From Nocardia mangyaensis (GTDB lineage: Bacteria; Actinomycetota; Actinomycetes; Mycobacteriales; Mycobacteriaceae): a stretch of DNA of 64,000 nt. The notes under the pieces are model-generated. The model was not told where the DNA came from. It searched no databases and was given only the letters and a program-made list of their open reading frames with translations. The stretch is taken from positions 4,836,001-4,900,000 of the forward strand of contig NZ_CP018082.1 in assembly GCF_001886715.1 (NCBI RefSeq). The letters run 5' to 3'. A program made the translations under genes and the position numbers. The number at the start of each line of letters is the position of its first letter. Positions within the stretch are counted from its first letter, which is position 1. Shown one piece after another: positions 56,949-64,000 of the stretch.

Positions 56949-57033
56949 AGAATAGTCGCCGGGGTTCGGGTGCCCTTACCCCCCTGCCGAAAACCGGGTG
57001 AACCCCGCGCACCGCGGCCTCTACCATCACGCC

Positions 57034-57843
57034 ATGTTGTTGCGCACCGTCCCCGACTCGATGGATCCGGCCGTGGTGGCCGCCGTCGACGCCGAGCTCG
57101 ACCGGGTGGCGGCCGAGCACGGCGTGACCATCCGCCTGGCCATCGAAAGTGGCAGCCGCGCTTGGGGTTTTCCCTCGCCGGACTCCGACTACGACTGCCG
57201 ATTCGTCTATGTGGCGGGTCTGCAGATCTACCTGTCCCCGTGGCGCACCCGCGATGTGATCGAGACCCCGCTGGTCGGCTTGCTGGATGTGAACGGCTGG
57301 GATCTGGCCAAGGCGCTGCGCCTGCTGGTGCAGGGCAACGCGGTGCTCATCGAGTGGCTGATGTCACCCATCGTCTACCGCGGCGACGAAGCGTTTCGCA
57401 CCCGGCTGCGGGAGGTGGCGGCCGAGGTGGCCGATCGGGACCGGGTCGCCCGGCACTACTTGCACCTGGGTGCCCGCCAGTGGGCACTGGCCGAGCGCAC
57501 CGGCGGATTGAAGAAGGTGTTCTACGCGCTGCGCCCGGCGATGGCGCTGCGGTGGTTGCGTGAGCACCCGGGCGCGGCGGTGGCGCCGATGCACCTGCCC
57601 ACGCTGCTGGCCGACTGCGCGCTGCCGGCCGATTTCGTGGCCTCGGTCACCGAGCTCACCGCGTTGAAGTCGCGGACGCGGGAGATGGGCAACGGGGCGG
57701 CGCCGAGGCCGATCGCCGACTTCATCACCGGCGAGTTCGGCACGGCGGCGCAGACTTTCGCCGGGCGTGCGCCACGTGACCTGACGACGGCCCGGGCGAT
57801 CACCGACGAGTTCTTCCGTACCGAGGCACTCGCCGCGGGCTGA
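57034..57843 (+). CDS. nucleotidyltransferase-domain protein (COG3541-like)
   Basis: A 269-residue protein with an N-terminal nucleotidyltransferase core. The GSRAWG-F-x-S-P-DSDYD motif (ESGSRAWGFPSPDSDYDCRF) supplies the metal-binding Asp pair, followed by SPWRTRDVIETPL and a helical C-terminal region with a YALRPAMALRWL segment. It belongs with the predicted nucleotidyltransferases annotated as COG3541. Some such proteins modify tRNA or proteins, or act in toxin systems, but no partner antitoxin is adjacent. No ribosome site precedes the ATG at 57034; a second ATG nine codons in is possible. Confidence 0.8.
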   Translation: MLLRTVPDSMDPAVVAAVDAELDRVAAEHGVTIRLAIESGSRAWGFPSPDSDYDCRFVYVAGLQIYLSPWRTRDVIETPLVGLLDVNGWDLAKALRLLVQGNAVLIEWLMSPIVYRGDEAFRTRLREVAAEVADRDRVARHYLHLGARQWALAERTGGLKKVFYALRPAMALRWLREHPGAAVAPMHLPTLLADCALPADFVASVTELTALKSRTREMGNGAAPRPIADFITGEFGTAAQTFAGRAPRDLTTARAITDEFFRTEALAAG

Positions 57844-57864
57844 ACGACCCCGACAACGCAGAAA

Positions 57865-57887
57865 CTCCGCACCGGTCCGGTGCGGAG
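57865..57887. terminator. terminator between nucleotidyltransferase gene and cspA
   Basis: CTCCGCACCG and CGGTGCGGAG form a perfect 10-bp stem with a 3-base loop, 21 bases after the plus-strand stop and 30 bases past the cspA stop on the other strand. Confidence 0.7.
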
Positions 57888-57917
57888 CTTCAACTCATAC
57901 GCTGGTCAGCGCAGGAA

Positions 57918-58121
57918 CTAGAGGACGCGAACGTCCTGTGCCTGCGGGCCCTTCTGGCCCTGACCGATCTCGAACTCCACACGCTGACCCTCGTCGAGGG
58001 AGCGGAAGCCTGAGCCGCTAACAGCCGAGTAGTGCACGAAGACGTCGGGTCCCCCGCCGTCCTGCGCGATGAAGCCGAAGCCCTTCTCGCTGTTGAACCA
58101 CTTCACAATGCCCTGAGCCAT
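57918..58121 (-). CDS. cspA: cold-shock protein CspA
   Basis: A 67-residue RNA-chaperone OB fold starting [20 protein letters not shown], with RNP1 KGFGFI at 13-18, RNP2 VFVHY at 27-31 and the closing [10 protein letters not shown]. His30, which stacks on nucleic acid, is present. Length equals the canonical actinobacterial CspA. GAAGG lies eight bases upstream. The frame stays open for at least 24 codons before the ATG, from an ATG at 58193, but the family boundary favours the start given. A divergent paralogue lies 411 bases away. Confidence 0.95.
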   Translation of the reverse strand: MAQGIVKWFNSEKGFGFIAQDGGGPDVFVHYSAVSGSGFRSLDEGQRVEFEIGQGQKGPQAQDVRVL

Positions 58122-58531
58122 TTCGAAAACCTTCTTGTAGACGAGCCAGGGTCCTAATGGTCCGGACCCGGTCTCGTTGTTCCACAATGCCATGATCTGA
58201 CGAATTCCTCCACACTCGATGTCGTCGACTGTGAGGAACCCAACGTTCGTACCGTGCGAGCAGGTGTGGTCACTCGAGCGACCCGGCTCACGGCCGTCCG
58301 GGACACCTTTTCGATAAACCGGGTGCGGTAAATTTTCTACCAGCGAATTCGCCGACTTCCCATGGCAAACCAGCCCCATGATGGCCCGTTCTTGTCATAC
58401 CCGGCTGAGACAATGGGTATTAGAAAACACCGGTACGAGCGAAGCTTCGCCAACTCAACAATCGCTTGTCGACCCTCGGCGCGGTCGCCTCGCTCGCGGC
58501 CACCGGTTTCGCGATATACGCGGTCTCCTGA
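58122..58531 (-). other. long leader/promoter region of cspA
   Basis: This 410-base stretch contains no convincing gene. Read on the minus strand it holds the cspA upstream region; cold-shock genes often have long structured 5' leaders. An in-frame ATG at 58193 with GGAGGAA 11 bases before it could give a 24-residue N-terminal extension or leader ([10 protein letters not shown]..., ending VYKKVFE). Other open frames here are shadow frames. The AT content is higher than the window average near 58.30-58.46 kb. Confidence 0.5.
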
Positions 58532-58735
58532 TCACACGACCCGTACGTGATGCGCTTCGGGACCACGCCGGGTCTCTCTGATCCCGAATTCGACCCGCTG
58601 CCCGTCACGCAGGGTGCGGAATCCACCGCCCACGACTTCGGTGTACTCCACGAATACGTCAGGGCCGCCGGAATCGGGAGTGATGAACCCGAATCCCTTG
58701 CCGCTGTCGAACCAGCTCACCACGCCGCCGGTCAT
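58532..58735 (-). CDS. divergent cold-shock-domain protein
   Basis: A 67-residue paralogue of CspA, transcribed in the same direction and encoded upstream of it. It keeps RNP1 (WFDSGKGFGFI, residues 8-18) and the overall spacing but has Glu30 in place of the RNP2 His (VFVEY) and Ser7 in place of the usual Lys of VKWF. It ends EAHHVRVV. AGGAAGG lies seven bases before the ATG at 58735, so translation is well supported. The altered nucleic-acid face suggests weaker or different RNA binding. Not a frameshift: the whole domain is intact. Confidence 0.88.
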   Translation of the reverse strand: MTGGVVSWFDSGKGFGFITPDSGGPDVFVEYTEVVGGGFRTLRDGQRVEFGIRETRRGPEAHHVRVV

Positions 58736-58862
58736 CCACCGACCTTCCTGATCATCTGTCTGACATGCTGATTCGTCCATCGTCGCATGCCAGTGGCCAC
58801 GACACGAAAGTCGCGCGTTCGCGCGTGCCGCTCGGTCACTCACCCGCTGGCTACGCTGAGCC

Positions 58863-60158
58863 ATGGCCCGACCGATGACGCCGCGCCGCGCCGTCGAAAC
58901 ACTCACCGTTCTCGTCGCGACCTCGGTGGCGGTGCTCGCGATCATGCTGCCGATCAGCTTCGCCTCGCTGACCGCCGCTGTGCACGTCGACCTGCTGGTG
59001 TTCAACATTCCGCGGGCGATGACCGGGGCTGCTTTCGTCGCGGCGATCACCGCCGCGGTCACCCTGGCCGTCGGCAGCATCAGAACCGCCCGCTGGACGG
59101 CGCTGTTCGCGCTCGCCGGGATCCTCGTCAATCACCTCGCCCTGGTCCGCGACGGCGGCGACGGACAACTCCACACCCTCTCCCTGCCCACCCTGAACTT
59201 CATCGATGCCCTGCTCGCGGGGATCGCCTTCGGTGCCATCGCGGTCGCGGTATGGCGCGAACCGCTGCTGCGGGCGGTCCATCTGTTCGCGGCGATCGGC
59301 GCGACCATCATCGGCGACCTCACCCAGGCCCCCACCGACGCGAGCGCGGACGGCTTCGACAGAGTTCTCGGCGGCGCGCTGCCGCTGTGGTTCCTCGCCG
59401 CCAGCGTGCTCGCGCTCGGTTGCCTCGCGATCACCGACACCCCGGCACCGCGGGTGCCGGTCGACACCGCGATCCCCCTCGCCCCGATCTTCGCCGCCGT
59501 CGTCGCCTTCTCGACCATCATCGCCACCTCCCAGGCGTTGGCGGCGCACAAGACCAGCAGCCTCCATCTGATCGTCGGCGCGATGGTGGTGGTCGCGGCG
59601 GCGACCGCGGCCGCGGCGATCCTGCCTGGTCGCGACGGCATCCTGGTGTTGTTGATGACCGGTTTCGCCGTCGCGGGCAGCCTGGTCATCACGGTGCCGC
59701 GGTCGGGTTGGGTCGATGTCGTCACGCTCGTCGCCGTCGCGGTCGGCCTGTTGTCCGGGCTGCGTGCGCCGCGACCGCTGGTCGCGGCGGTGAGCGTGGT
59801 CGCGCTGGCCGTTCTCACGCTCATCGCCGATCTGTTCGCCCCTCCGGCCGCGGTCGCGGTCACCGTCGGCTGCCTCGCGCTGGGCTTGGTCAGTGGCTAT
59901 TGCGTCGGCGCGGCTGTCCCGGAGAGTCCCGCGTCGGCGACCGTGGGCCTGGCGATTCTGTTCGTGCCGTCGATCGGTGTCGCGCTCAGTGACAGCGAGT
60001 TCGGCCACCTCGCCTACTCGTCGTCCTGGTATCGCACCGTCGAGGTCGATCGCGGACCTGTCCCCGCGATGGTCGCGGTGGGCATGGCCCTCGGTTGCGC
60101 GGTCGCGATCGCGGCGCTGCTGCACTACCGTTCCCCTTCCGAGAAGGTATCGGAGTAG
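58863..60158 (+). CDS. polytopic membrane protein of unknown function
   Basis: A 431-residue protein made almost wholly of hydrophobic helices, about twelve, separated by very short loops; no soluble domain is seen. I do not recognise the family. A few polar features stand out: a charged loop LVRDGGDGQLH after helix 3, a GDLTQAPTDASADGFDRVLGG loop near 155, and SDSEFGHLAYSSSWYRTVEVDRG before the last helix. The first ATG at 58863 is used; there is no strong ribosome site. It is divergent from the csp pair and followed 44 bases later by another membrane-anchored gene. Confidence 0.75.
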   Translation: MARPMTPRRAVETLTVLVATSVAVLAIMLPISFASLTAAVHVDLLVFNIPRAMTGAAFVAAITAAVTLAVGSIRTARWTALFALAGILVNHLALVRDGGDGQLHTLSLPTLNFIDALLAGIAFGAIAVAVWREPLLRAVHLFAAIGATIIGDLTQAPTDASADGFDRVLGGALPLWFLAASVLALGCLAITDTPAPRVPVDTAIPLAPIFAAVVAFSTIIATSQALAAHKTSSLHLIVGAMVVVAAATAAAAILPGRDGILVLLMTGFAVAGSLVITVPRSGWVDVVTLVAVAVGLLSGLRAPRPLVAAVSVVALAVLTLIADLFAPPAAVAVTVGCLALGLVSGYCVGAAVPESPASATVGLAILFVPSIGVALSDSEFGHLAYSSSWYRTVEVDRGPVPAMVAVGMALGCAVAIAALLHYRSPSEKVSE

Positions 60159-60202
60159 CCGGATATCGCCTGTCGCAGCTCTTTTCGGGGTATACCGGGT
60201 GC

Positions 60203-60841
60203 ATGAGTTTCCCGGTGACCTTCGGGTTCGCCCAAGTAGGCCTGCTCGCGATGATCGTGCTCGCCCTCGGCCTCATCGGCTGGGCCGTGCTGGCGACCAC
60301 CCGTCGTCGCGGTCCGAAAGCGATACTGGGACGCGGCGTTCCCGGCCTCGCCCTGCTGCTGGTCGCCGTTCTCCTGCTCTGGATCGCGACCCTGCTACAG
60401 ACTTATCTCGGCCTCAGCGGCGAGATCAAAGCCGCCCATGTGATCGCGAAACCCGTTGCGGGACAGCAACACCAACTCGACCTCGAACTCACCCTCTACG
60501 ACGAGGGCAGCGAACGCCGCTCCACCCACCGCGTCGAGGGCGACCTGTGGGCGCTGCAGGCCAACATCGTCGAACTGCACCCCTGGGTCAACGCGATGGG
60601 ATTCCATTCCGGCTACAAGATCACCCGCCTGTTCGGCCAGCGCATCGACGGCAAGGCAACCACCCAGGATCATGTCCTGCTCAACGGCGGTGACCGCGAC
60701 TTCTTCGAGGACATGAACGACGGGGCCTGGTTCACCTCCCCTTTCGTCAAGTCCGCCTACGGCAATGCCGTCATCGCGACCCCCGGCGAATACGACGTCT
60801 ACATCTCCCACGACGCCATCAAGGTCCGGCAGACCAACTGA
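60203..60841 (+). CDS. two-helix membrane-anchored protein, conserved hypothetical
   Basis: A 212-residue protein with two N-terminal helices (about 8-28 and 45-65) and a soluble beta-rich domain. That domain has EGDLWALQANIVELHPWVNAM, GYKITRLFGQRID and a terminal YGNAVIATPGEYDVYISHDAIKVR. The same layout occurs in proteobacterial proteins often labelled cation or multidrug efflux pump, a label the fold does not support. The ATG at 60203 has a weak ribosome site. It follows the polytopic protein closely and may be cotranscribed with it. Confidence 0.7.
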   Translation: MSFPVTFGFAQVGLLAMIVLALGLIGWAVLATTRRRGPKAILGRGVPGLALLLVAVLLLWIATLLQTYLGLSGEIKAAHVIAKPVAGQQHQLDLELTLYDEGSERRSTHRVEGDLWALQANIVELHPWVNAMGFHSGYKITRLFGQRIDGKATTQDHVLLNGGDRDFFEDMNDGAWFTSPFVKSAYGNAVIATPGEYDVYISHDAIKVRQTN

Positions 60842-60853
60842 CACCCAGCCCGA

Positions 60854-61447
60854 TCACTCCGCTCGAACCGGTCGCAGAATCCGCAGTGCGGCCCGCTCGA
60901 TACGATCGGCGATCTCGGAGTACGACTCGTAGCCCATACCCGCACGCACCAGCGCACCGGCGTAGATCATCTCGAGCCATTCGATGACCTCGGTGTCGGC
61001 GTCCGGGCCCAGCGCCCGCGCGATCCGGCCGCGGATCTCGATCCCGATGCGGGTGCGCAAATGCTCCACGTCGGGGTCCGGCCCGAGCAGCGCGCCGGTG
61101 ACCGCACCGGAGAGCGCCTGCTCGTCGGCCACCAGCAGGGCGATGTTGCGCAGTTCGGCCAAAACCCGCACGGTCGGGTCGGGATCGTCGCTGGCCGGCG
61201 AGGGCGAGGCCAGCAGGCGACGCCAGAAGATCTCGGCGACCAGGTGCTCTTTGGAGGAAAAATACGTGTAGGCGGTCGCGGTGGCCACGCCCGCCTCCGC
61301 GGCGACCAGCCGGATCGTCATGCCGGAAAAGCCGTCTCGGGCCAGCACGAGCAGCGCGGCCCTGGTCAACCGATCGACCGTGTCGGCCTGCTTGCCGGTC
61401 AATCGACGCCGGGTCGCTTCGAGACTGATGGACTCGCTTTCAGACAT
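60854..61447 (-). CDS. TetR-family regulator
   Basis: A 197-residue repressor with an N-terminal helix-turn-helix (about 17-62): DRLTRAALLVLARDGFSGMTIRLVAAEAGV, then ATATAYTYFSSKEHLVAEIF. The C-terminal ligand domain is all helical. It is the last gene of the ALDH-SDR-dehydrogenase-CMD run and begins 11 bases after the CMD gene, in the same direction. M. tuberculosis Rv0767c holds the equivalent place beside aldA-Rv0769-Rv0770-Rv0771. It probably represses that operon. Confidence 0.87.
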   Translation of the reverse strand: MSESESISLEATRRRLTGKQADTVDRLTRAALLVLARDGFSGMTIRLVAAEAGVATATAYTYFSSKEHLVAEIFWRRLLASPSPASDDPDPTVRVLAELRNIALLVADEQALSGAVTGALLGPDPDVEHLRTRIGIEIRGRIARALGPDADTEVIEWLEMIYAGALVRAGMGYESYSEIADRIERAALRILRPVRAE

Positions 61448-61458
61448 GCGTCCGAATG

Positions 61459-61875
61459 TTACTCGGCGGTCCCGCGCTGTCGGTCGTCCCCACGTCGCGC
61501 GGCTTTGCGCTCCTGCGCGATCACCTTGCCGACGGTGCCGTCGAGCTTGGTCCCCGCGGGCCAGCCGACGTAGTGGCACAGGAACAGCGCGATCTCGCGC
61601 AACTGTTCCTCGGACAGCTCACCGTTGCGCAACGCGGCGCCGATCTGGATCTCGGCGACATCGAGATTGCCCTGCGCGGTGAGGGCACCGAGCAGCAGCA
61701 ACCGTCGTTCGCGCACAGTCAACGCGGGCCGTGACCAGATGTCGGCGAAGAGGTGGTCGGCGGTGACGGCGAAATGGTCACCCGGACCGTCAGCGAAATC
61801 CCACCCGTAGACCTCGCTCATCTTGGCCAAGCCACGCTGGCGGGTGCCGGCGGGTGTGTCTGCGTTGGTGGTCAT
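61459..61875 (-). CDS. carboxymuconolactone decarboxylase family protein
   Basis: A 138-residue AhpD-like fold protein: KMSEVYGWDFADGPGDHFAVTADHLF, RERRLLLLGALTAQGNLDVAEIQIGAALRNG and LFLCHYVGWPAGTKLDGTV. It lacks the CxxC of AhpD, so a peroxidase partner role is unlikely and a decarboxylase or lactonase-like role is more plausible. Its ATG overlaps the TGA of the upstream dehydrogenase gene by four bases (ATGA). Confidence 0.9.
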   Translation of the reverse strand: MTTNADTPAGTRQRGLAKMSEVYGWDFADGPGDHFAVTADHLFADIWSRPALTVRERRLLLLGALTAQGNLDVAEIQIGAALRNGELSEEQLREIALFLCHYVGWPAGTKLDGTVGKVIAQERKAARRGDDRQRGTAE

Positions 61876-62759
61876 GACGTCTCCTTGTCGAGCGCGGATT
61901 CGGCGACGCCGAGCCCGTCGGCCAGTCGAGTGAGGGCGAGCTGGGCCAGTGGCAGCTCGATGCCGAGCCGGTCACCGAGTTCGAGCGCGAGCGCGAGGTC
62001 CTTCTCGCCGAGATCGCGGACGTGACCGAGGATCGGGAACCAGAAATCGTCCGGGTCGATCGGCGCGGTGGTCTCGCGCAACATGATCGCGCCGGGTCCG
62101 CCGGTGACGGCGTCGGAGTGCCGGACCACCTTGCCGAGGTCGGCGAGACCGATCCCGGCGGCCTCGGCCAGGCGCTGCGCCTCGGCGGCCGCGGTGAAGG
62201 AGATGAAGTGGAGCAGGTTGCGCGCCAGCTTCATTCGCGTGCCGGCCCCGACCGGGCCGGCGTGCACGATGAGGTCGGCGAAGCAGCCGAAGGGGCCGCT
62301 GAGCTCATCGACCGCGGCGGCGCTGCCGCCGATCATCACCGCCAGGCTGCCGCGCATCGCGCCCGGCGCACCACCGCTGACGGGTGCGTCGACGAACTCG
62401 ACGTCGCGCTCGGCGCACCGGGCGGCCAGCTCCCGCGCCGTCCGGTCGCCGATGGTGGAGTGCACGGCCACCACGGTGCCCGGCGCCGCGGTGCGCAGGA
62501 TACCGGCCGGGCCGGTGAGCACCTCGGTCACCTGCGCGTCGTCGACGACGGTCACGCAGATGATCCGCGCGTGCGTCGCGACCTGCGCCGGATCGAGGAC
62601 CGAACGCGCACCCGCCGCGACGAACGGTTCGGTGACCTCGGCCCGGACATCGCAGACCGTGAGCCCGCCCGGCCAGTCCAGCAGCCGTCGCGCGATCGGC
62701 GCGCCCATCTTGCCCAGTCCGATGAATCCGACCGGGGCGCTGGCGGATTCGGTCGTCAT
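61872..62759 (-). CDS. 3-hydroxyisobutyrate dehydrogenase-like NAD(P)-dependent oxidoreductase
   Basis: A 295-residue beta-hydroxyacid dehydrogenase: the Rossmann motif GFIGLGKMGAPIARRLL, the substrate loop DAPVSGGAPGAMRGSLAVMIGG, and the catalytic Lys in GTRMKLARNLLHF. Substrate could be a 3-hydroxyacid made from branched-chain or side-chain catabolism. Both ends overlap its neighbours by four bases (ATGA), so translation is coupled along the operon. Confidence 0.9.
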   Translation of the reverse strand: MTTESASAPVGFIGLGKMGAPIARRLLDWPGGLTVCDVRAEVTEPFVAAGARSVLDPAQVATHARIICVTVVDDAQVTEVLTGPAGILRTAAPGTVVAVHSTIGDRTARELAARCAERDVEFVDAPVSGGAPGAMRGSLAVMIGGSAAAVDELSGPFGCFADLIVHAGPVGAGTRMKLARNLLHFISFTAAAEAQRLAEAAGIGLADLGKVVRHSDAVTGGPGAIMLRETTAPIDPDDFWFPILGHVRDLGEKDLALALELGDRLGIELPLAQLALTRLADGLGVAESALDKETS

Positions 62760-63505
62760 CGGATGATCTGCCCGCCGTCGACATTGAGGATCTGTCCGGT
62801 GACCCAGCTCGCCTCGTCGGAGAGCAGATACAGGCAGGCGCCGACCAGGTCCTGCGGGGTGCCCATCCGCTTGATCGGAATGCGGGACACCATGTCCTTC
62901 ACCATGTTTCCAGGCGTGACGGTCTGGGTGGCCTCGGTGTCGATGGGGCCGGGCGCGATGGCGTTCACCCTGATCCGCGAACCGCCGAGTTCGGTGGCGA
63001 GTTGCTGGGTGAGGCCGTTGATGCCGACCTTGGCCAACCCGTAGAAGCCCGAATACAGCCAGGCGGCGGTCGACGACTGGTTGACGATCGAGCCGCCACC
63101 CGCCGCGACCATCGGCTTCCACACCGCGCGCGTCACATTCAGCGCGCCGTCGAAATTCACGCCCATGAACTTCTTGTAGTAATCCCAGGGCACGGTCAGC
63201 AGCAGATCCAGCTTCATCTCGCCGTAGATGGCCGCGTTGTTGACCAGGTGGTTGATCGCGCCGAACTCGGCGACGGTGAATTCCGAGAGGGCGACGGCGG
63301 ATTCGGGGTCGGCGACATCGACGCGCCGGAATGCCGCCACGCCGCCGTCGGCGACGATCTGCTTGGCCACCTCCTCGCCGCGCTCGACATTGAGATCGGC
63401 GACGACGACATTGGCGCCCTCGGCGGCCAGCGCGGTGGCGTAGACCGCGCCGATGCCCTGTGCCGCGCCGGTGACGATCGCGGTGCGACCGGTGAAACGT
63501 GCCAT
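62756..63505 (-). CDS. short-chain dehydrogenase/reductase
   Basis: A 249-residue classical SDR: cofactor motif TGAAQGIGAVYA (12-23), NNAA at 89-92, catalytic Ser144/145 in VNQSSTAAWL and Tyr155-x3-Lys159 in FYGLAKVGI. VNAIAPGPIDTEATQ follows, and the C-terminal WVTGQILNVDGGQ is present. The acidic residue after the second strand (VVVADLNVERG) favours NAD(H). It lies second in the operon, 32 bases after the aldehyde dehydrogenase. Confidence 0.92.
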   Translation of the reverse strand: MARFTGRTAIVTGAAQGIGAVYATALAAEGANVVVADLNVERGEEVAKQIVADGGVAAFRRVDVADPESAVALSEFTVAEFGAINHLVNNAAIYGEMKLDLLLTVPWDYYKKFMGVNFDGALNVTRAVWKPMVAAGGGSIVNQSSTAAWLYSGFYGLAKVGINGLTQQLATELGGSRIRVNAIAPGPIDTEATQTVTPGNMVKDMVSRIPIKRMGTPQDLVGACLYLLSDEASWVTGQILNVDGGQIIR

Positions 63506-63537
63506 GGTGTTTCAGCTCCTGTGAATGGTTCGTGCGG

Positions 63538-64000
63538 TCAGGCGGGGGTGGCGATCAACTTGGTCTCGAGGTATTCCTCGAAACCGGCGACGCCCATCTC
63601 GCGGCCGATGCCGGACTGCTTGTAGCCGCCGAACGGCGCGTCGGCGTGGTACCAGAGCCCGCCGTTGACGCTCAACGTCCCGGTCCGCACGCCCGCGACC
63701 ACCCGCTCGATCCGGTCCGGATCGGTGCCCCAGACCGAGCCCGACAGGCCGTAGGGCGATGCGTTGGCCAGCCGGATCGCGTCGTCGTCGCCGTCGTGGG
63801 CGATCACGACGAGCACCGGACCGAAGATCTCCTCCTGCGCGACGGTCGCGGTGTTGTCGAGCCCGCTGATCAGCGTCGGTTCGATGAAGAACCCGCGCTC
63901 GCGATCCGCCGGCCTGCCGCCACCGACCTCGATCCGCCCGCCCTCGTCGCGCGCGATCTCGAGATAGCGCTCCACCCGCGCCCGCTGACGCTCGGAGATC
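63538..64000 (-). CDS. aldehyde dehydrogenase, C-terminal fragment
   Basis: The last ~154 codons of an NAD(P)-dependent aldehyde dehydrogenase; the rest, including the catalytic Cys, lies past the window end. Visible parts are FFIEPTLISGLDNTATVAQEEIFGPVLVV (catalytic-base region), LANASPYGLSGSVWG and the dimerisation tail PFGGYKQSGIGREMGVAGFEEYLETK. As the first visible gene of the run it probably oxidises the aldehyde made by the neighbouring dehydrogenases. Confidence 0.95.
   Translation of the reverse strand, partial: ISERQRARVERYLEIARDEGGRIEVGGGRPADRERGFFIEPTLISGLDNTATVAQEEIFGPVLVVIAHDGDDDAIRLANASPYGLSGSVWGTDPDRIERVVAGVRTGTLSVNGGLWYHADAPFGGYKQSGIGREMGVAGFEEYLETKLIATPA

Noticed and set aside
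57034..57843. Toxin of a nucleotidyltransferase toxin-antitoxin pair
   Set aside because: No HEPN or antitoxin gene adjoins it and no other defence gene is near; kept as a general nucleotidyltransferase.
58362..58581. Small plus-strand ORFs between the cold-shock genes
   Set aside because: No ribosome site, no conserved pattern, partly antisense to the csp genes.
1..64000. Mobile elements, prophage or integration scars
   Set aside because: No transposase, integrase or phage gene and no long direct repeats flanking blocks. The two tRNA genes have no duplicated 3' ends nearby.

Overview
The window is a typical high-GC actinobacterial chromosome segment, most likely from Nocardia or a close relative in the Mycobacteriales. 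Three observations support this. Codon third positions are almost all G/C, so many long antisense open frames appear. GTG and TTG starts are common. The gene order closely follows the Mycobacterium tuberculosis chromosome as I remember it: amt-ftsY-smc-acyP-mutM-rnc-DUF177-sepIVA, then coaD-rsmD-pyc, recG-DAK-rpmB, and ung-thiL-DUF3515-ddl-gpsA-cofC-ppk1-mutT1-hupB-leuD-leuC-iclR-gltX-FAA hydrolase-MFS-leuB-serA. No insertion sequence, prophage, CRISPR array or plasmid-type gene is visible. This is core chromosome with a few lineage-specific inserts.

Region 1 (about 1-20.7 kb, almost all minus strand) holds the start of an ammonium transporter behind a probable GlnR site, the SRP receptor ftsY with an unusual pentapeptide-repeat linker, and the condensin smc. 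A small envelope module follows (DUF1707 protein, DUF350 membrane protein, glutathionylspermidine-synthase-like ATP-grasp enzyme, DUF1190-like anchored protein). After it come acylphosphatase, an OsmC protein, a GT4 glycosyltransferase/glycogen-debranching pair, a membrane-bound PstS-like protein, a PHP phosphoesterase and a DHFR-like reductase. The repair, RNA and ribosome genes mutM-rnc-rpmF-DUF177 and the septal protein gene sepIVA close the region.

Region 2 (20.9-35.6 kb) contains gtrA, coaD-rsmD-pyc, and cobalamin-independent methionine synthase metE behind a clear cobalamin riboswitch. These are followed by a RamB-type acetate/short-chain fatty acid regulator, recG with a DAK2/FakA-like kinase carrying a very long low-complexity linker, and rpmB.

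Region 3 (35.7-56.9 kb) is housekeeping metabolism: ung, thiL, ddl, gpsA, coenzyme F420 gene cofC, ppk1-mutT1, hupB, and leucine biosynthesis (leuCD, leuB). An IclR regulator is divergent from leuCD, with a promoter-embedded palindrome. tRNA-Gln(CTG) and tRNA-Glu(CTC) lie next to gltX, which fits the indirect Gln-tRNA route used in actinobacteria. The serine biosynthesis gene serA ends the region.

Region 4 (57-64 kb) has a nucleotidyltransferase-domain protein, two tandem cold-shock genes (one with an altered RNP2 motif), two membrane proteins of unknown role, and a tightly overlapping catabolic operon. That operon runs aldehyde dehydrogenase (cut by the window end), SDR, 3-hydroxyisobutyrate-dehydrogenase-like enzyme, carboxymuconolactone-decarboxylase-like protein and TetR regulator.

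No clearly new defence or mobile system was found. The points most worth follow-up are the DUF350/ATP-grasp/DUF1190-like module, the PstS-fused membrane protein, the divergent cold-shock paralogue, and the compact leuC/iclR control region.
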